From: an uncultured Verrucomicrobiota bacterium | Lineage (GTDB): Bacteria > Verrucomicrobiota > Verrucomicrobiia > Limisphaerales > UBA9464 | NCBI GenBank assembly: GCA_903864375.1 | Contig: CAIPFS010000297.1 | Coordinates: 1 to 7,496 of the forward strand | Length of the DNA stretch: 7,496 nucleotides | Direction: 5' to 3' | Part shown: positions 1-7,020 of the stretch, piece by piece | Layout: every line of letters begins with the position of its first letter | Position numbering within the stretch: position 1 is the stretch's first letter | Position numbers and translations under genes: made by a program | Notes under the pieces: model-generated | What the model was told of the DNA's origin: nothing | What the model saw: only the letters and a program-made list of their open reading frames with translations | The model's database searches: none

Positions 1-408
1 CAATGCCCGCATCCATTTGTCCTTGATGAAAATGTGGATGATCTGGGCATGCTCCTCCGAGGGCAGGCCGACCTGGCGATGGATGTGGTGAACCTAAAAA
101 TCAGCAAGTTTGGTGGATTGACCCGAATTCGTCAGGCCCGCGACCTTTGTGTGAGCCTGGGGCTCGCGATGACCCTCGAGGATAGCTGGGGAGGTGATAT
201 CGCGACTGCTGCCATCGCCCATCTGGCCCAGAGCACACCGCCCGAGCTTCTCTTTACCACAACGGACTTTAATAGCTATGTGACGGTCAGCACTGCCGAC
301 GGCGCTCCTCATCGGATCAATGGTCGGATGGCGGCTTCGCTGGAGCCCGGCTTGGGGATTCAAACTAAAATGGATATCCTGGGCGAACCCCTCGTCATCG
401 TCGGCTGA
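1..408 (+). CDS. Enolase-superfamily (MR/MLE) enzyme, C-terminal part; cis-3-hydroxy-L-proline dehydratase-like
   Basis: The frame is open from the first base, so this is a 5'-truncated gene with 135 codons visible, ending in TGA at 406-408. It covers the end of the TIM barrel and the C-terminal tail of an enolase-superfamily enzyme. These cytoplasmic Mg-dependent enzymes abstract a proton next to a carboxylate. Visible landmarks are LDE at visible residues 8-10, whose Asp fits the third metal ligand; NLKISKFGG at 31-39, whose Lys33 fits the second acid/base lysine of the muconate-lactonizing subgroup; and LEDSWGGD at 59-66. The stretches TDFNSYVT and ADGAP, and the ending around EPGLG, remind me of cis-3-hydroxy-L-proline dehydratases. 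That substrate call is from memory and uncertain; a dipeptide epimerase or another acid-sugar or amino-acid enzyme of the subgroup is possible. The N-terminal capping domain and the first KxK motif lie outside the window. The gene ends 9 bases before the cytochrome gene and probably shares its operon. Confidence 0.85.
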   Translation, partial: QCPHPFVLDENVDDLGMLLRGQADLAMDVVNLKISKFGGLTRIRQARDLCVSLGLAMTLEDSWGGDIATAAIAHLAQSTPPELLFTTTDFNSYVTVSTADGAPHRINGRMAASLEPGLGIQTKMDILGEPLVIVG

Positions 409-410
409 GG
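406..410 (+). promoter_or_regulatory. Ribosome binding site for the cytochrome gene
   Basis: TGAGG overlaps the stop codon of the enolase-type gene. The GAGG core (407-410) lies 7 bases before the ATG at 418, a normal spacing. This supports the 418 start and suggests the two genes are read from one message, with ribosomes ending one gene close to the next start. Confidence 0.5.
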
Positions 411-417
411 CATCAGG

Positions 418-3150
418 ATGAACGTCCATGGGTCAGCGAACTTCGTCCGCCCGCGTCGAAGGGTTTGTTTCCGTGCAGTGGGTTATTCCCGGCGAGTCTC
501 CAGAATCCTGTTGCTTCTGATATATCGATTCTTGCTGATTTCCGGTGTTGCGGAGCCTCCGACGCCCTCGGAAGTGGAGCGTGCCCATGGTTTGGCCCGG
601 TTTTCGGACTTGGGATGTGGCTCCTGTCACAAACCGACCGACATGCAGGCATTATGGTTGAAGGACAACGCCGCTCCACGATTGGAGGGGCTGGGTGGAC
701 GAGTCAACCCGAAGTGGGTGCAAAGCTATTTGGCCGATCCCTCGACCATTTTTCCGGGCACAACAATGCCGGACCTGCTGCATGGTCTTGAATCCGCCCG
801 ACGCGAAGCCGATGCCGCCGCATTGACGCACTATCTTTATGCGACAAATCGTTCGACCTGGGCACCCGTGGCGCCTGACCATGCGGCGGTGAAGCGTGGG
901 GAGCGCCTGTATCAGTCGATCGGCTGTGTGGCGTGTCATCCCCTCGATGCGAAGGGACGGGAGGGTGAAGTGGCATTTCCCCGCTTGGTGGAAAAATGGA
1001 CCTTGCCGGGACTCCAGGCATTTCTTCTTAACCCGTTAATAACTCGTCCCGGAGGGCGGATGCCTTCCATGGGACTTCGCTCGGACGAGGCATTCGATTT
1101 GGCACATTATCTCCTCCGCGAAACCCGCCATTTTTCTCCCCTGGAGGTGGCCATTTATCGGGAGCGTCTCCGTTCATTGGAGGAATTGGACACCGCTGAG
1201 CCGGTGCGGACTCTTCCCGTTGCGGATTTTTCCCTGAAAGTTCCAGGCAACGATGGACGACTCGAGTTCCGGTGGAGCGGTTGGATGCCGATGGCATCCG
1301 GAGGCTCGTACACCTTTTTCGTGAAAGCAGTGGGAGCGGCTCGTTTGGCGGTGGACGGGCATTGGATTGAAGACAAGGAGGCTTGGGAGAAGGAAGCAAC
1401 GGAAGCCAGTGCCACTCTCCATCTTGAGTTGGGCGAACATCAGGTTCAGGTCGATTTTGTCCAACGGGGGCAGGAGCCACCGAGCTTGGAGATTTCCTGG
1501 GAAGGTTCAGGAATCCCCCGGCAACCCCTACCCGTCGCGTCGTTCCGTGCCGACAACCGCATCGAACCAGAGTCTCCAGCCGTGGCTTTCGAGGTGGATC
1601 CGGTTCTTGTGGAGCGGGGCAGGGAACTCTATGGCACCCTTCACTGCGGCACGTGCCACGAGCGCGCTGATGTCTGGGCCCCCGGTCTGGGCCACCTGAA
1701 CCCGGAGAAGGGATGCCTGTCTTCGACGCCACCAGTGGGCACTCCCAACTATCATTTCTCTGAAAAGGAACGCGACGAGATGCGCCGCTTGCTGGCGTGG
1801 TTCTCGACCCCGGAATTACCCCAGCCTTCGGTCTCGGACCGATTGCTCGGAGGACTGAGCGGTTTTCGATGCCTGGTCTGCCACGAGCGCGACGGTGTCG
1901 GCGGGATCGCTCGGGACCGTGACGCCTATTTTACTTCAGCGGGTGAGGATTTGGGGGAGGAAGGACGGGTTCCTCCTCGATTGGATGGAATCGGGGACAA
2001 GATTCGACCGGAATGGCTCGCGGACGTTTTGGGTGGCAACGCCCGGGTACGGCCCTATTTGAGAACCCGAATGCCTCATTTTGGGGCTGATCAAGTCGGT
2101 TTCATTGGTTCGCTCTTGATCGAACTCGACCGCCATCCCGGAGCCATGCCAGCGGTGAAGGACTCATTGGACGCGCAACGCGATGCGGGTCGGAGATTGG
2201 TCGGTGTCGACGGGCTTTCGTGCATTGCCTGCCATCGGTTCAACCGGCAACCCGCTCACGCCCTGCAGGTTCTCGACCTCACGACCACCGGACAGCGGTT
2301 GAATCCCGATTGGTTTCATCGCTTCCTGAGAGATCCAAATCGGTACAACCCGGGCACGCGGATGCCCGCATTTTGGCCCGATGGAGTCAGTCCGTTGAAG
2401 GAGGTTCTGGCTGGCGACACCGATCGCCAGTTGGCGGCAATCTGGGGTTACCTCAGCGATGGTGAGCGGGCAAAGTTCCCAGAAGGATTGAGCCGACAGG
2501 GCGTCGAGTTGGTGGTTGGAGGTGAGCCGGTGGTCTATCGAGGCAAACTGTGGGAAGCCGGTTTCAGAGCGATTGCGGTCGGTTTTCCAGGAGGGATCAA
2601 CCTTGCCTTTGACGCCGAAGAATTGCGGTTGTCATTGCTGTGGCGTGGACGTTTCTTAAATGCGGGTCCCCATTGGACAGTTCAGGGGATGGGTCAGATT
2701 CGTCCCCTGGGCAGCGATGTCATCGTATTCCCCAAAGGAAGTGCCTTGGCCGTCCTGCCCGATCTGAATGCCGCATGGCCAACGAATGCACCCCGAGAGT
2801 TGGGAATTCGTATGGCCGGTTACCAGTTGGATGCTGCCCGGCAACCCACCTTCCAGTATCGATGGGGTGGCTTGGAAATGGCTGATGCCATGAGCGGATT
2901 TCAAGCCGAAGGGCAGAAGGGATTGCGCCGTCATCTTCGGCTCAGTGGAGCAATTCCGGTCGGTCTTTGCCTTCGGTTGGCACAAGGAAACCTGGAAGCA
3001 CTTGGCGAAAATCGGTGGCGGTTGAACCAAATGCTGACCATTCAAACCGAGGGCCGCATTTCTCCCGTCGTTCGTGGGCGTGGAGCCCAGCAGCAATTGA
3101 TTCTACCGATCTCGGAAAGCGGCGAATGGGAGGTGAATTATGTCTGGTGA
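418..3150 (+). CDS. Exported pentaheme c-type cytochrome with internal PA14-like domain
   Basis: This is a 910-residue protein with five CXXCH heme c motifs: CGSCH 67-71, CVACH 170-174, CGTCH 410-414, CLVCH 485-489 and CIACH 602-606. Candidate sixth-ligand methionines in 'xMP' contexts follow four of them: Met117, Met215, Met552 and Met649. The third module has none in that context. Between hemes 2 and 3, residues about 264-378 look like a PA14 beta-domain (sugar or cell-wall binding in many proteins), with RFSG/W-type strands and a VDG segment. Residues about 695-905 form a beta-rich domain that I recall from PVC proteins of this kind, with AVGFPGG, LLWRGRF and GYQLDA stretches. A hydrophobic segment near 29-45 ending in GVA is a signal peptide, but the N-terminal region before it is long and basic. 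GTG at 478 would shorten it, though ATG 418 has the better ribosome site. The likely role is electron transfer in the periplasm or at the surface, taking electrons from the overlapping propeller gene product. Confidence 0.9.
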   Translation: MNVHGSANFVRPRRRVCFRAVGYSRRVSRILLLLIYRFLLISGVAEPPTPSEVERAHGLARFSDLGCGSCHKPTDMQALWLKDNAAPRLEGLGGRVNPKWVQSYLADPSTIFPGTTMPDLLHGLESARREADAAALTHYLYATNRSTWAPVAPDHAAVKRGERLYQSIGCVACHPLDAKGREGEVAFPRLVEKWTLPGLQAFLLNPLITRPGGRMPSMGLRSDEAFDLAHYLLRETRHFSPLEVAIYRERLRSLEELDTAEPVRTLPVADFSLKVPGNDGRLEFRWSGWMPMASGGSYTFFVKAVGAARLAVDGHWIEDKEAWEKEATEASATLHLELGEHQVQVDFVQRGQEPPSLEISWEGSGIPRQPLPVASFRADNRIEPESPAVAFEVDPVLVERGRELYGTLHCGTCHERADVWAPGLGHLNPEKGCLSSTPPVGTPNYHFSEKERDEMRRLLAWFSTPELPQPSVSDRLLGGLSGFRCLVCHERDGVGGIARDRDAYFTSAGEDLGEEGRVPPRLDGIGDKIRPEWLADVLGGNARVRPYLRTRMPHFGADQVGFIGSLLIELDRHPGAMPAVKDSLDAQRDAGRRLVGVDGLSCIACHRFNRQPAHALQVLDLTTTGQRLNPDWFHRFLRDPNRYNPGTRMPAFWPDGVSPLKEVLAGDTDRQLAAIWGYLSDGERAKFPEGLSRQGVELVVGGEPVVYRGKLWEAGFRAIAVGFPGGINLAFDAEELRLSLLWRGRFLNAGPHWTVQGMGQIRPLGSDVIVFPKGSALAVLPDLNAAWPTNAPRELGIRMAGYQLDAARQPTFQYRWGGLEMADAMSGFQAEGQKGLRRHLRLSGAIPVGLCLRLAQGNLEALGENRWRLNQMLTIQTEGRISPVVRGRGAQQQLILPISESGEWEVNYVW
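3128..3136 (+). promoter_or_regulatory. Strong Shine-Dalgarno inside the cytochrome gene for the propeller gene
   Basis: GGGAGGTGA inside the last codons of the cytochrome gene contains an eight-base match to the anti-Shine-Dalgarno sequence. Its GGAGG core ends 6 bases before the ATG at 3140. It is the best ribosome site in the window, decides the start of the propeller gene, and implies translational coupling of the two genes. Confidence 0.75.
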
Positions 3151-4723
3151 ATCCAGAAAATCCGGAGGACGGCGCTGGATAGGGCCGGATACTTCACGAA
3201 TGAACGCGGTGTTCCTTTGCACTGTAGCGGTGTTTTCAGTCGGGCTTTCGATTTCAGGAGCGGAAAGAGCCCGGCAGAACCTGAACACGGATGACTTGCC
3301 TCCGATGGAGGCGAACGACCGGGAATCCGAATATTACCGGATCGTGACGCTGTCGACCCCGCCCGAGGCCGTGATTGAGGCGGGCAGTCTTTTGGAACTA
3401 CCCGATGGGCGGATTGCGGTGGGTACGCGACGGGGAGAGATCTATTTTGTCACCGGTCTGGAATCAGACCCACCCCAACCGCGGTGGAAACTCTTTGCGA
3501 ACGGATTGACCGAGGTCTTTGGGCTGGCATGGCGCGATGGCATTCTTTACGCCACCCAGCAGGCGGAATTGACCCGCGTTTTGGATACCGACGGGGATGG
3601 ACGCGCGGACCGGTTTGAAACTGTCAGTGACGCCTGGGCCTGGGGTGGAGAACATGAATTTACCTTTGGCTCGGGATTTGATCGCGATGGGGCCATTTGG
3701 ACGGTGCACGGATTAACCGATAGCTACACCTCGGATCGCCTTTTCCGGGGTTGGGCTTTGCGACATTTTCCAGACGGACGATGGGAACCGATGGCCAGCG
3801 GATTGCGCAGTCCTGGTGGGGTGGGATTCAATGCGGCGGGCGACGTCTTCTATTTGGAAAGCCAGGGGCCTTGGGGCAGCGCCTGTACGTTGAAACAATT
3901 GCGGAAGGGCGCCTTTATGGGACACCCCATCAGCAATAAATGGTGGGACAAGGCACCCGGTTTTGGTCCGTCTCCAACTGAACCCGAAGGAACTGAAGAA
4001 TCGCGGCGTTACACCGAATCGAAGCGTATACCGCAGTTGGTACTGCCTTCAGTTACCTTTCCTTATAAGCGGATGGGCCAGAGCGCCTCCGGTCTTATGT
4101 TGGACGTTTCCGAAGGCCGTTTTGGCCCGTTTGCCGGACAATTTTTTGTAGGTGATTATACCCTTAGCCTGGTGATGCGGGCGGAAATGGAAGTGGTGGA
4201 CGGCGCCTACCAGGGTGCCTGCTATCCATTCCGACAGGGGTTTGCCACCGGATTGATTGGCGGGATGCTGACCAAGCAGGGACATATCCTTGTGGGCGGG
4301 AGCAAGCGGGGCTGGCCGGTCCGGGGACTTTCACCCAACGCCCTCCAGCGCCTTGATTGGACGGGGAAAACGCCCTTTGAGGTGTTGACAACCCGGATTC
4401 GGACCAATGGATTTGAATTCCGGTTCACCCTGCCGGTGGATCCTTCAACTGCTGCGGACGTCCGTAGCTACTCACTCGAGACCTTCACCCACCATTACTA
4501 TGGGGCCTACGGTGGACCTGAAATTGAGCAGGCCGGGCACGAAATACGATCGGCATCGGTGAGCGACGACGGATTGACGGTGCGTTTGGTGGTCGATGAA
4601 TTGATTCCGGGCCATATCCATGAACTGCATTTTCCCGGAGTGCGGGGACTCCAGGGACAATCGCTGGTCCATGATGTCGCCTACTACACGCTCAACCGTC
4701 TTCCCGGGCCGTCGTCCAAATGA
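3140..4723 (+). CDS. Exported sorbosone/glucose dehydrogenase-like beta-propeller protein, PVC type
   Basis: This is a 527-residue protein whose residues about 55-410 look like the beta-propeller of PVC proteins annotated as L-sorbosone or PQQ-dependent sugar dehydrogenases. Typical stretches are LLELPDGRIAVGTRRGEIY, GPFAGQFFVGDYT, YQGACYPFRQGFATG and a SKRGWP segment. An acidic loop DTDGDGRAD (149-157) resembles a calcium-binding EF-hand loop. Residues about 417-520 form a separate beta domain (EFRFTLPVDPSTA to VAYYTLNRLP) that commonly ends these proteins. There is no CXXCH motif, so it cannot bind heme c itself; the overlapping cytochrome gene upstream supplies that part. The start at 3140 is chosen for its strong ribosome site. 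The hydrophobic signal segment begins only after Met21 (ATG 3200), giving a 20-residue hydrophilic extension if 3140 is used. Likely role: binding or oxidation of a sugar-like or polyol-like substrate outside the cytoplasm. Actual catalysis and cofactor are not shown by the sequence. Confidence 0.85.
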   Translation: MSGESRKSGGRRWIGPDTSRMNAVFLCTVAVFSVGLSISGAERARQNLNTDDLPPMEANDRESEYYRIVTLSTPPEAVIEAGSLLELPDGRIAVGTRRGEIYFVTGLESDPPQPRWKLFANGLTEVFGLAWRDGILYATQQAELTRVLDTDGDGRADRFETVSDAWAWGGEHEFTFGSGFDRDGAIWTVHGLTDSYTSDRLFRGWALRHFPDGRWEPMASGLRSPGGVGFNAAGDVFYLESQGPWGSACTLKQLRKGAFMGHPISNKWWDKAPGFGPSPTEPEGTEESRRYTESKRIPQLVLPSVTFPYKRMGQSASGLMLDVSEGRFGPFAGQFFVGDYTLSLVMRAEMEVVDGAYQGACYPFRQGFATGLIGGMLTKQGHILVGGSKRGWPVRGLSPNALQRLDWTGKTPFEVLTTRIRTNGFEFRFTLPVDPSTAADVRSYSLETFTHHYYGAYGGPEIEQAGHEIRSASVSDDGLTVRLVVDELIPGHIHELHFPGVRGLQGQSLVHDVAYYTLNRLPGPSSK

Positions 4724-4856
4724 AAGCGTCGCATCAATCTGAGGGGGGCTCGACTGCTGAGCTTACAATCGTTCATACTCTGATGAAGCGATTCCTTTGC
4801 CCGTTGATCCAGAGATAGGCGGCTTGTTTCCCTGGGGTGAAGTCCCCGCCGTCAGT
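4724..4856. other. Noncoding gap after the propeller gene
   Basis: There is no convincing hairpin followed by a T-run here, so no clear intrinsic terminator for the upstream operon is visible. CTCGAC (4749-4754) and CATACT (4774-4779) could be read as a poor -35/-10 pair 19 bases apart, but the match is too weak to call a promoter. ATG at 4783 opens only an 11-codon frame ending in TAG at 4816, with no ribosome site. Confidence 0.4.
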
Positions 4857-5144
4857 ATGAAATTGACACTCACCCGTAACGAGAATGGACTGCTTGAGGC
4901 TTGGGCGGATGCCCCAAATTGGCGGCAAGGTGATGAACTCGTCAGCTATTTAAAACGCCAGTTCGGTGCTCATATCATTCACAAGGCCGAAGGCCCTGAC
5001 GCCAGGATGTGGAAGCTGAAGGTCTCGGATAAAGAAATCACCATTCATCAATGGGACACAGGAGACCTCAGCCTTTTTGGTAGTCCAAGTAATGAAGATC
5101 TAATAACTAAGCCCGCTAAAGTCCTTTGCAGTCTGCCGGTTTAG
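4857..5144 (+). CDS. Small hypothetical protein, 95 residues
   Basis: I do not recognise a named family. The 95-residue frame has a protein-like pattern: alternating strands at the N-terminus (MKLTLTRNENGLLEAWAD), a helix-like segment (GDELVSYLKRQFGAHI), then strands around GPDARMWKLKVSDKEITIHQWD, and a helical C-terminus near NEDLITKPAKVL. It has no signal peptide, membrane segment or cysteine motif, so a small soluble cytoplasmic protein is likely. The frame stays open upstream to a TTG at 4797, but the ATG at 4857 gives the more natural N-terminus. Neither start has a well-placed ribosome site; GGGGTGA at 4834-4840 is 16 bases away. Base composition is near half GC by rough hand count, lower than the genes on either side. 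It may be expressed from its own promoter or be an acquired or decaying gene. It sits alone between the redox operon and the carboxypeptidase gene. Confidence 0.55.
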   Translation: MKLTLTRNENGLLEAWADAPNWRQGDELVSYLKRQFGAHIIHKAEGPDARMWKLKVSDKEITIHQWDTGDLSLFGSPSNEDLITKPAKVLCSLPV

Positions 5145-5382
5145 GCGCTCGTCGAAGTACAACCCAACACGCTTTTCTTGTGGCCGCAGGGCCAGCGCCT
5201 GCATTGTGCGACGCAGGTCATGATCGTTTAGCCGTTGCGGCCCGTTGTTTTTGAAGTGAGTTCGTGAGCAGAGGAAACCCTTGATCATCGACCGGCCCTA
5301 TCCCTGGTCGCGTCCAACACCGGCCAGTGGTTCATCAACGAACCAGCTTGTTGTCGGCAGGAAATTACGGTAGGCCCAAGGC
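5145..5382. other. Intergenic region upstream of the carboxypeptidase gene
   Basis: In these 238 bases I see no RNA gene and no recognisable promoter with good -35 and -10 boxes. A 62-codon minus-strand frame (5288 down to 5100) overlaps the end of the small gene. Its translation is charged and helix-like (for example RPQEKRVGLYFDERL) but matches nothing I know. A short perfect hairpin lies at 5328-5345. GCAGG at 5186-5190 and again at 5213-5217 could each pair with CCTGC at 5198-5202, giving two mutually exclusive five-base stems, which is close to chance level. The region most likely holds the promoter for the carboxypeptidase gene, though the sequence does not show where. Confidence 0.4.
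5328..5345. repeat. Short perfect inverted repeat upstream of the carboxypeptidase gene
   Basis: TGGTTC (5328-5333) and GAACCA (5340-5345) are a perfect six-base inverted repeat around the six-base loop ATCAAC. It lies 37 bases before the carboxypeptidase start and has no T-run after it, so it is not a terminator. It could be an operator half-site pair or a small RNA stem in the leader, or chance. Confidence 0.3.
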
Positions 5383-7020
5383 ATGGAATTGGTTGGTTGG
5401 AAATTCTGGCGGCGAATGACCCTGGCGTTGCTGGCTTTGACCCTTGGTGGCTCGGGGATGCACGCCGATGACAAGCCCGATGCCTCGGCCTCCAAAGAGG
5501 ACCCGAAAATCGAGGACGAACCGGCACCGGTCGTCACCGCCCACATGGTGACCCTCCATGGTCAGACGATCAAATACCACGCCACCGCCGGCTATCTGCT
5601 TTTGAAGGAGGAGGAGGGGAAACCGCTGCCCGGTGCCTCCGGTGGCGCGGCGGAAAAGGAGGCCCGCCGGACAAAGGACGGACTCAAGCCGAAGGCACGG
5701 GTGTTTTTCGTTGCCTACACCCTCGACGACGTCACCAACGTTGCCTCCCGGCCCCTCTCCTTCGTCTTCAATGGCGGGCCGGGTTCGTCGTCCGTCTGGC
5801 TGCACCTCGGAGGCCTGGCACCGCGCCGGGCGGACCTGACGGATGAAGGGGAATCCTTGCCGCCTCCGTATCGCCTGGTGGACAACGAATCGACCTGGCT
5901 CGATCAATCGGACCTGGTCTTTATCGATCCGGTCTCCACTGGATTCAGTCGTCCGACCACCAAGGAAGAGGCGGGACAGTTTCACGGGCTGAAAGAGGAC
6001 ATTGCCAGTGTCGGGGAATTCATCCGTCTGTACACCACGCGGCAGGGGCGGTGGTTGTCCCCGAAGCTTCTGGTGGGCGAAAGTTACGGAACCACCCGGG
6101 CCGCTGGGTTGTCGGAATACCTCCAGACCCGGTACGGCCTTTATCTCAACGGCATCGTTCTGGTGTCGTCGGTCTTGAATTTTGGATCACTGTCCTTTGC
6201 GCCGCAAAATGACCTGCCCTATGTCGGTTTTCTTCCCGGCTATGCCGTGACCGCCTGGTATCACAAAAAGCTGTCGCCGGATCTCCAATCCAGGACGGTG
6301 CATCAGGTGGCCGCCGAGGCCAGGGCCTTTGCCGGGAACGAATACTCGCTGGCCCTGCGGCATGGCGATGGATTGTCGGCCGAGGAACAAACCCGGGTGG
6401 CGGAGGGTCTCAGCCGGTTGACCAGCCTGCCGACCGCCTATTGGCTGCAGCATCACCTCAAGGTGAGCGACAGTTTGTTTTTCGGTCAATTGCTCCGGGA
6501 CGACGGTCGCATGCTGGGACGCCTCGATTCGCGATTCAGCGGCTTCCGTTATGAGCCAGGCACCGACGCCACCGAAGAGTATGACCCCAGCGATGAAGCT
6601 GTGGCGGGTCCCTTCACCGCGGCGTTCAACGACTACGTCCGAAAAGACCTGAGTTTCTCGAGTGATCTCCCGTATGAAACGCTGGCCAACGTCCAGCCCT
6701 GGCATTTCGGTGAGGGGGGCGGTGGTTATCCGGACACAGGCGAGGACCTGCGGAAAGCCATGACCCGTAATCCATACCTGAAGGTTTGGGTGACGTGCAG
6801 TTACTACGACCTGGCGACCCCATTTTACGCGGCTGAACTGGTGGTGGCCGGGCTGAATCTCAACCCGGCGATACGGTCCAATCTACGGATCACCGACTAT
6901 GAAGCCGGACACATGCTCTACATCCACAAACCGTCACGCGAAAAATTCAAGGCGGACTTTGTCTCGTTCCTGAACGATGCGGTGAACCAAAAGCCGGTCC
7001 GGTCAGCCGCCCGGGAATGA
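5383..7020 (+). CDS. Secreted serine carboxypeptidase, peptidase family S10
   Basis: This is a 545-residue protein with all hallmarks of family S10 (carboxypeptidase Y type, alpha/beta hydrolase fold), which removes C-terminal residues from peptides, usually at acidic pH. FNGGPGSSS at 129-137 is the substrate-carboxylate and oxyanion motif, with Ser in place of the Cys of yeast carboxypeptidase Y. GESYG at 232-236 carries the nucleophile Ser234, preceded by the family's Glu233. Asp476 in SYYDLATP and His510 in EAGHMLY complete the triad. Residues 1-28 look like a signal peptide: a WRR n-region, then TLALLALTLGG, with a plausible cut after MHA. An acidic, charged stretch follows before the enzyme domain. 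The start is well bounded, since an in-frame TAG lies at 5371-5373 only 12 bases upstream. The ribosome site is weak (AGG at 5372-5374). Length is normal for bacterial members. The gene probably serves extracellular or periplasmic peptide scavenging and stands alone on this strand. Confidence 0.95.
   Translation: MELVGWKFWRRMTLALLALTLGGSGMHADDKPDASASKEDPKIEDEPAPVVTAHMVTLHGQTIKYHATAGYLLLKEEEGKPLPGASGGAAEKEARRTKDGLKPKARVFFVAYTLDDVTNVASRPLSFVFNGGPGSSSVWLHLGGLAPRRADLTDEGESLPPPYRLVDNESTWLDQSDLVFIDPVSTGFSRPTTKEEAGQFHGLKEDIASVGEFIRLYTTRQGRWLSPKLLVGESYGTTRAAGLSEYLQTRYGLYLNGIVLVSSVLNFGSLSFAPQNDLPYVGFLPGYAVTAWYHKKLSPDLQSRTVHQVAAEARAFAGNEYSLALRHGDGLSAEEQTRVAEGLSRLTSLPTAYWLQHHLKVSDSLFFGQLLRDDGRMLGRLDSRFSGFRYEPGTDATEEYDPSDEAVAGPFTAAFNDYVRKDLSFSSDLPYETLANVQPWHFGEGGGGYPDTGEDLRKAMTRNPYLKVWVTCSYYDLATPFYAAELVVAGLNLNPAIRSNLRITDYEAGHMLYIHKPSREKFKADFVSFLNDAVNQKPVRSAARE

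Noticed and set aside
460..540. Possible twin-arginine export signal (SRRVSRI before the hydrophobic segment)
   Set aside because: The motif lacks the usual Phe-Leu-Lys positions, and c-type cytochromes receive heme after Sec export, so a Sec signal is more likely.
1028..1732. 234-codon minus-strand open frame inside the cytochrome gene
   Set aside because: Its translation is rich in Pro, Arg and Ser with no domain pattern, while the plus strand over the same bases encodes a PA14-like domain and a heme motif.
2656..3096. 146-codon minus-strand open frame opposite the cytochrome C-terminal domain
   Set aside because: There is no family resemblance, and the plus strand encodes a recognisable PVC beta domain there.
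4783..4818. 11-codon leader peptide before the small gene
   Set aside because: There is no ribosome site, no regulatory codon run and no attenuator-like stem after it.
4834..4847. GGGG/CCCC hairpin as a terminator or riboswitch element
   Set aside because: The stem is four base pairs with a six-base loop and no T-run, which is too small to distinguish from chance.
5137..5240. Integron attC-like site (ACCCAAC near 5160 and GTTTAG repeats)
   Set aside because: Only one half-site matches the core consensus, the partner GTTRRRY is absent, and there are no gene cassettes or integrase nearby.
5365..5985. 206-codon minus-strand open frame over the carboxypeptidase N-terminus
   Set aside because: It lies opposite the conserved NGGPG region of the S10 enzyme and shows no recognisable protein features, so it is a shadow of GC-rich coding sequence.
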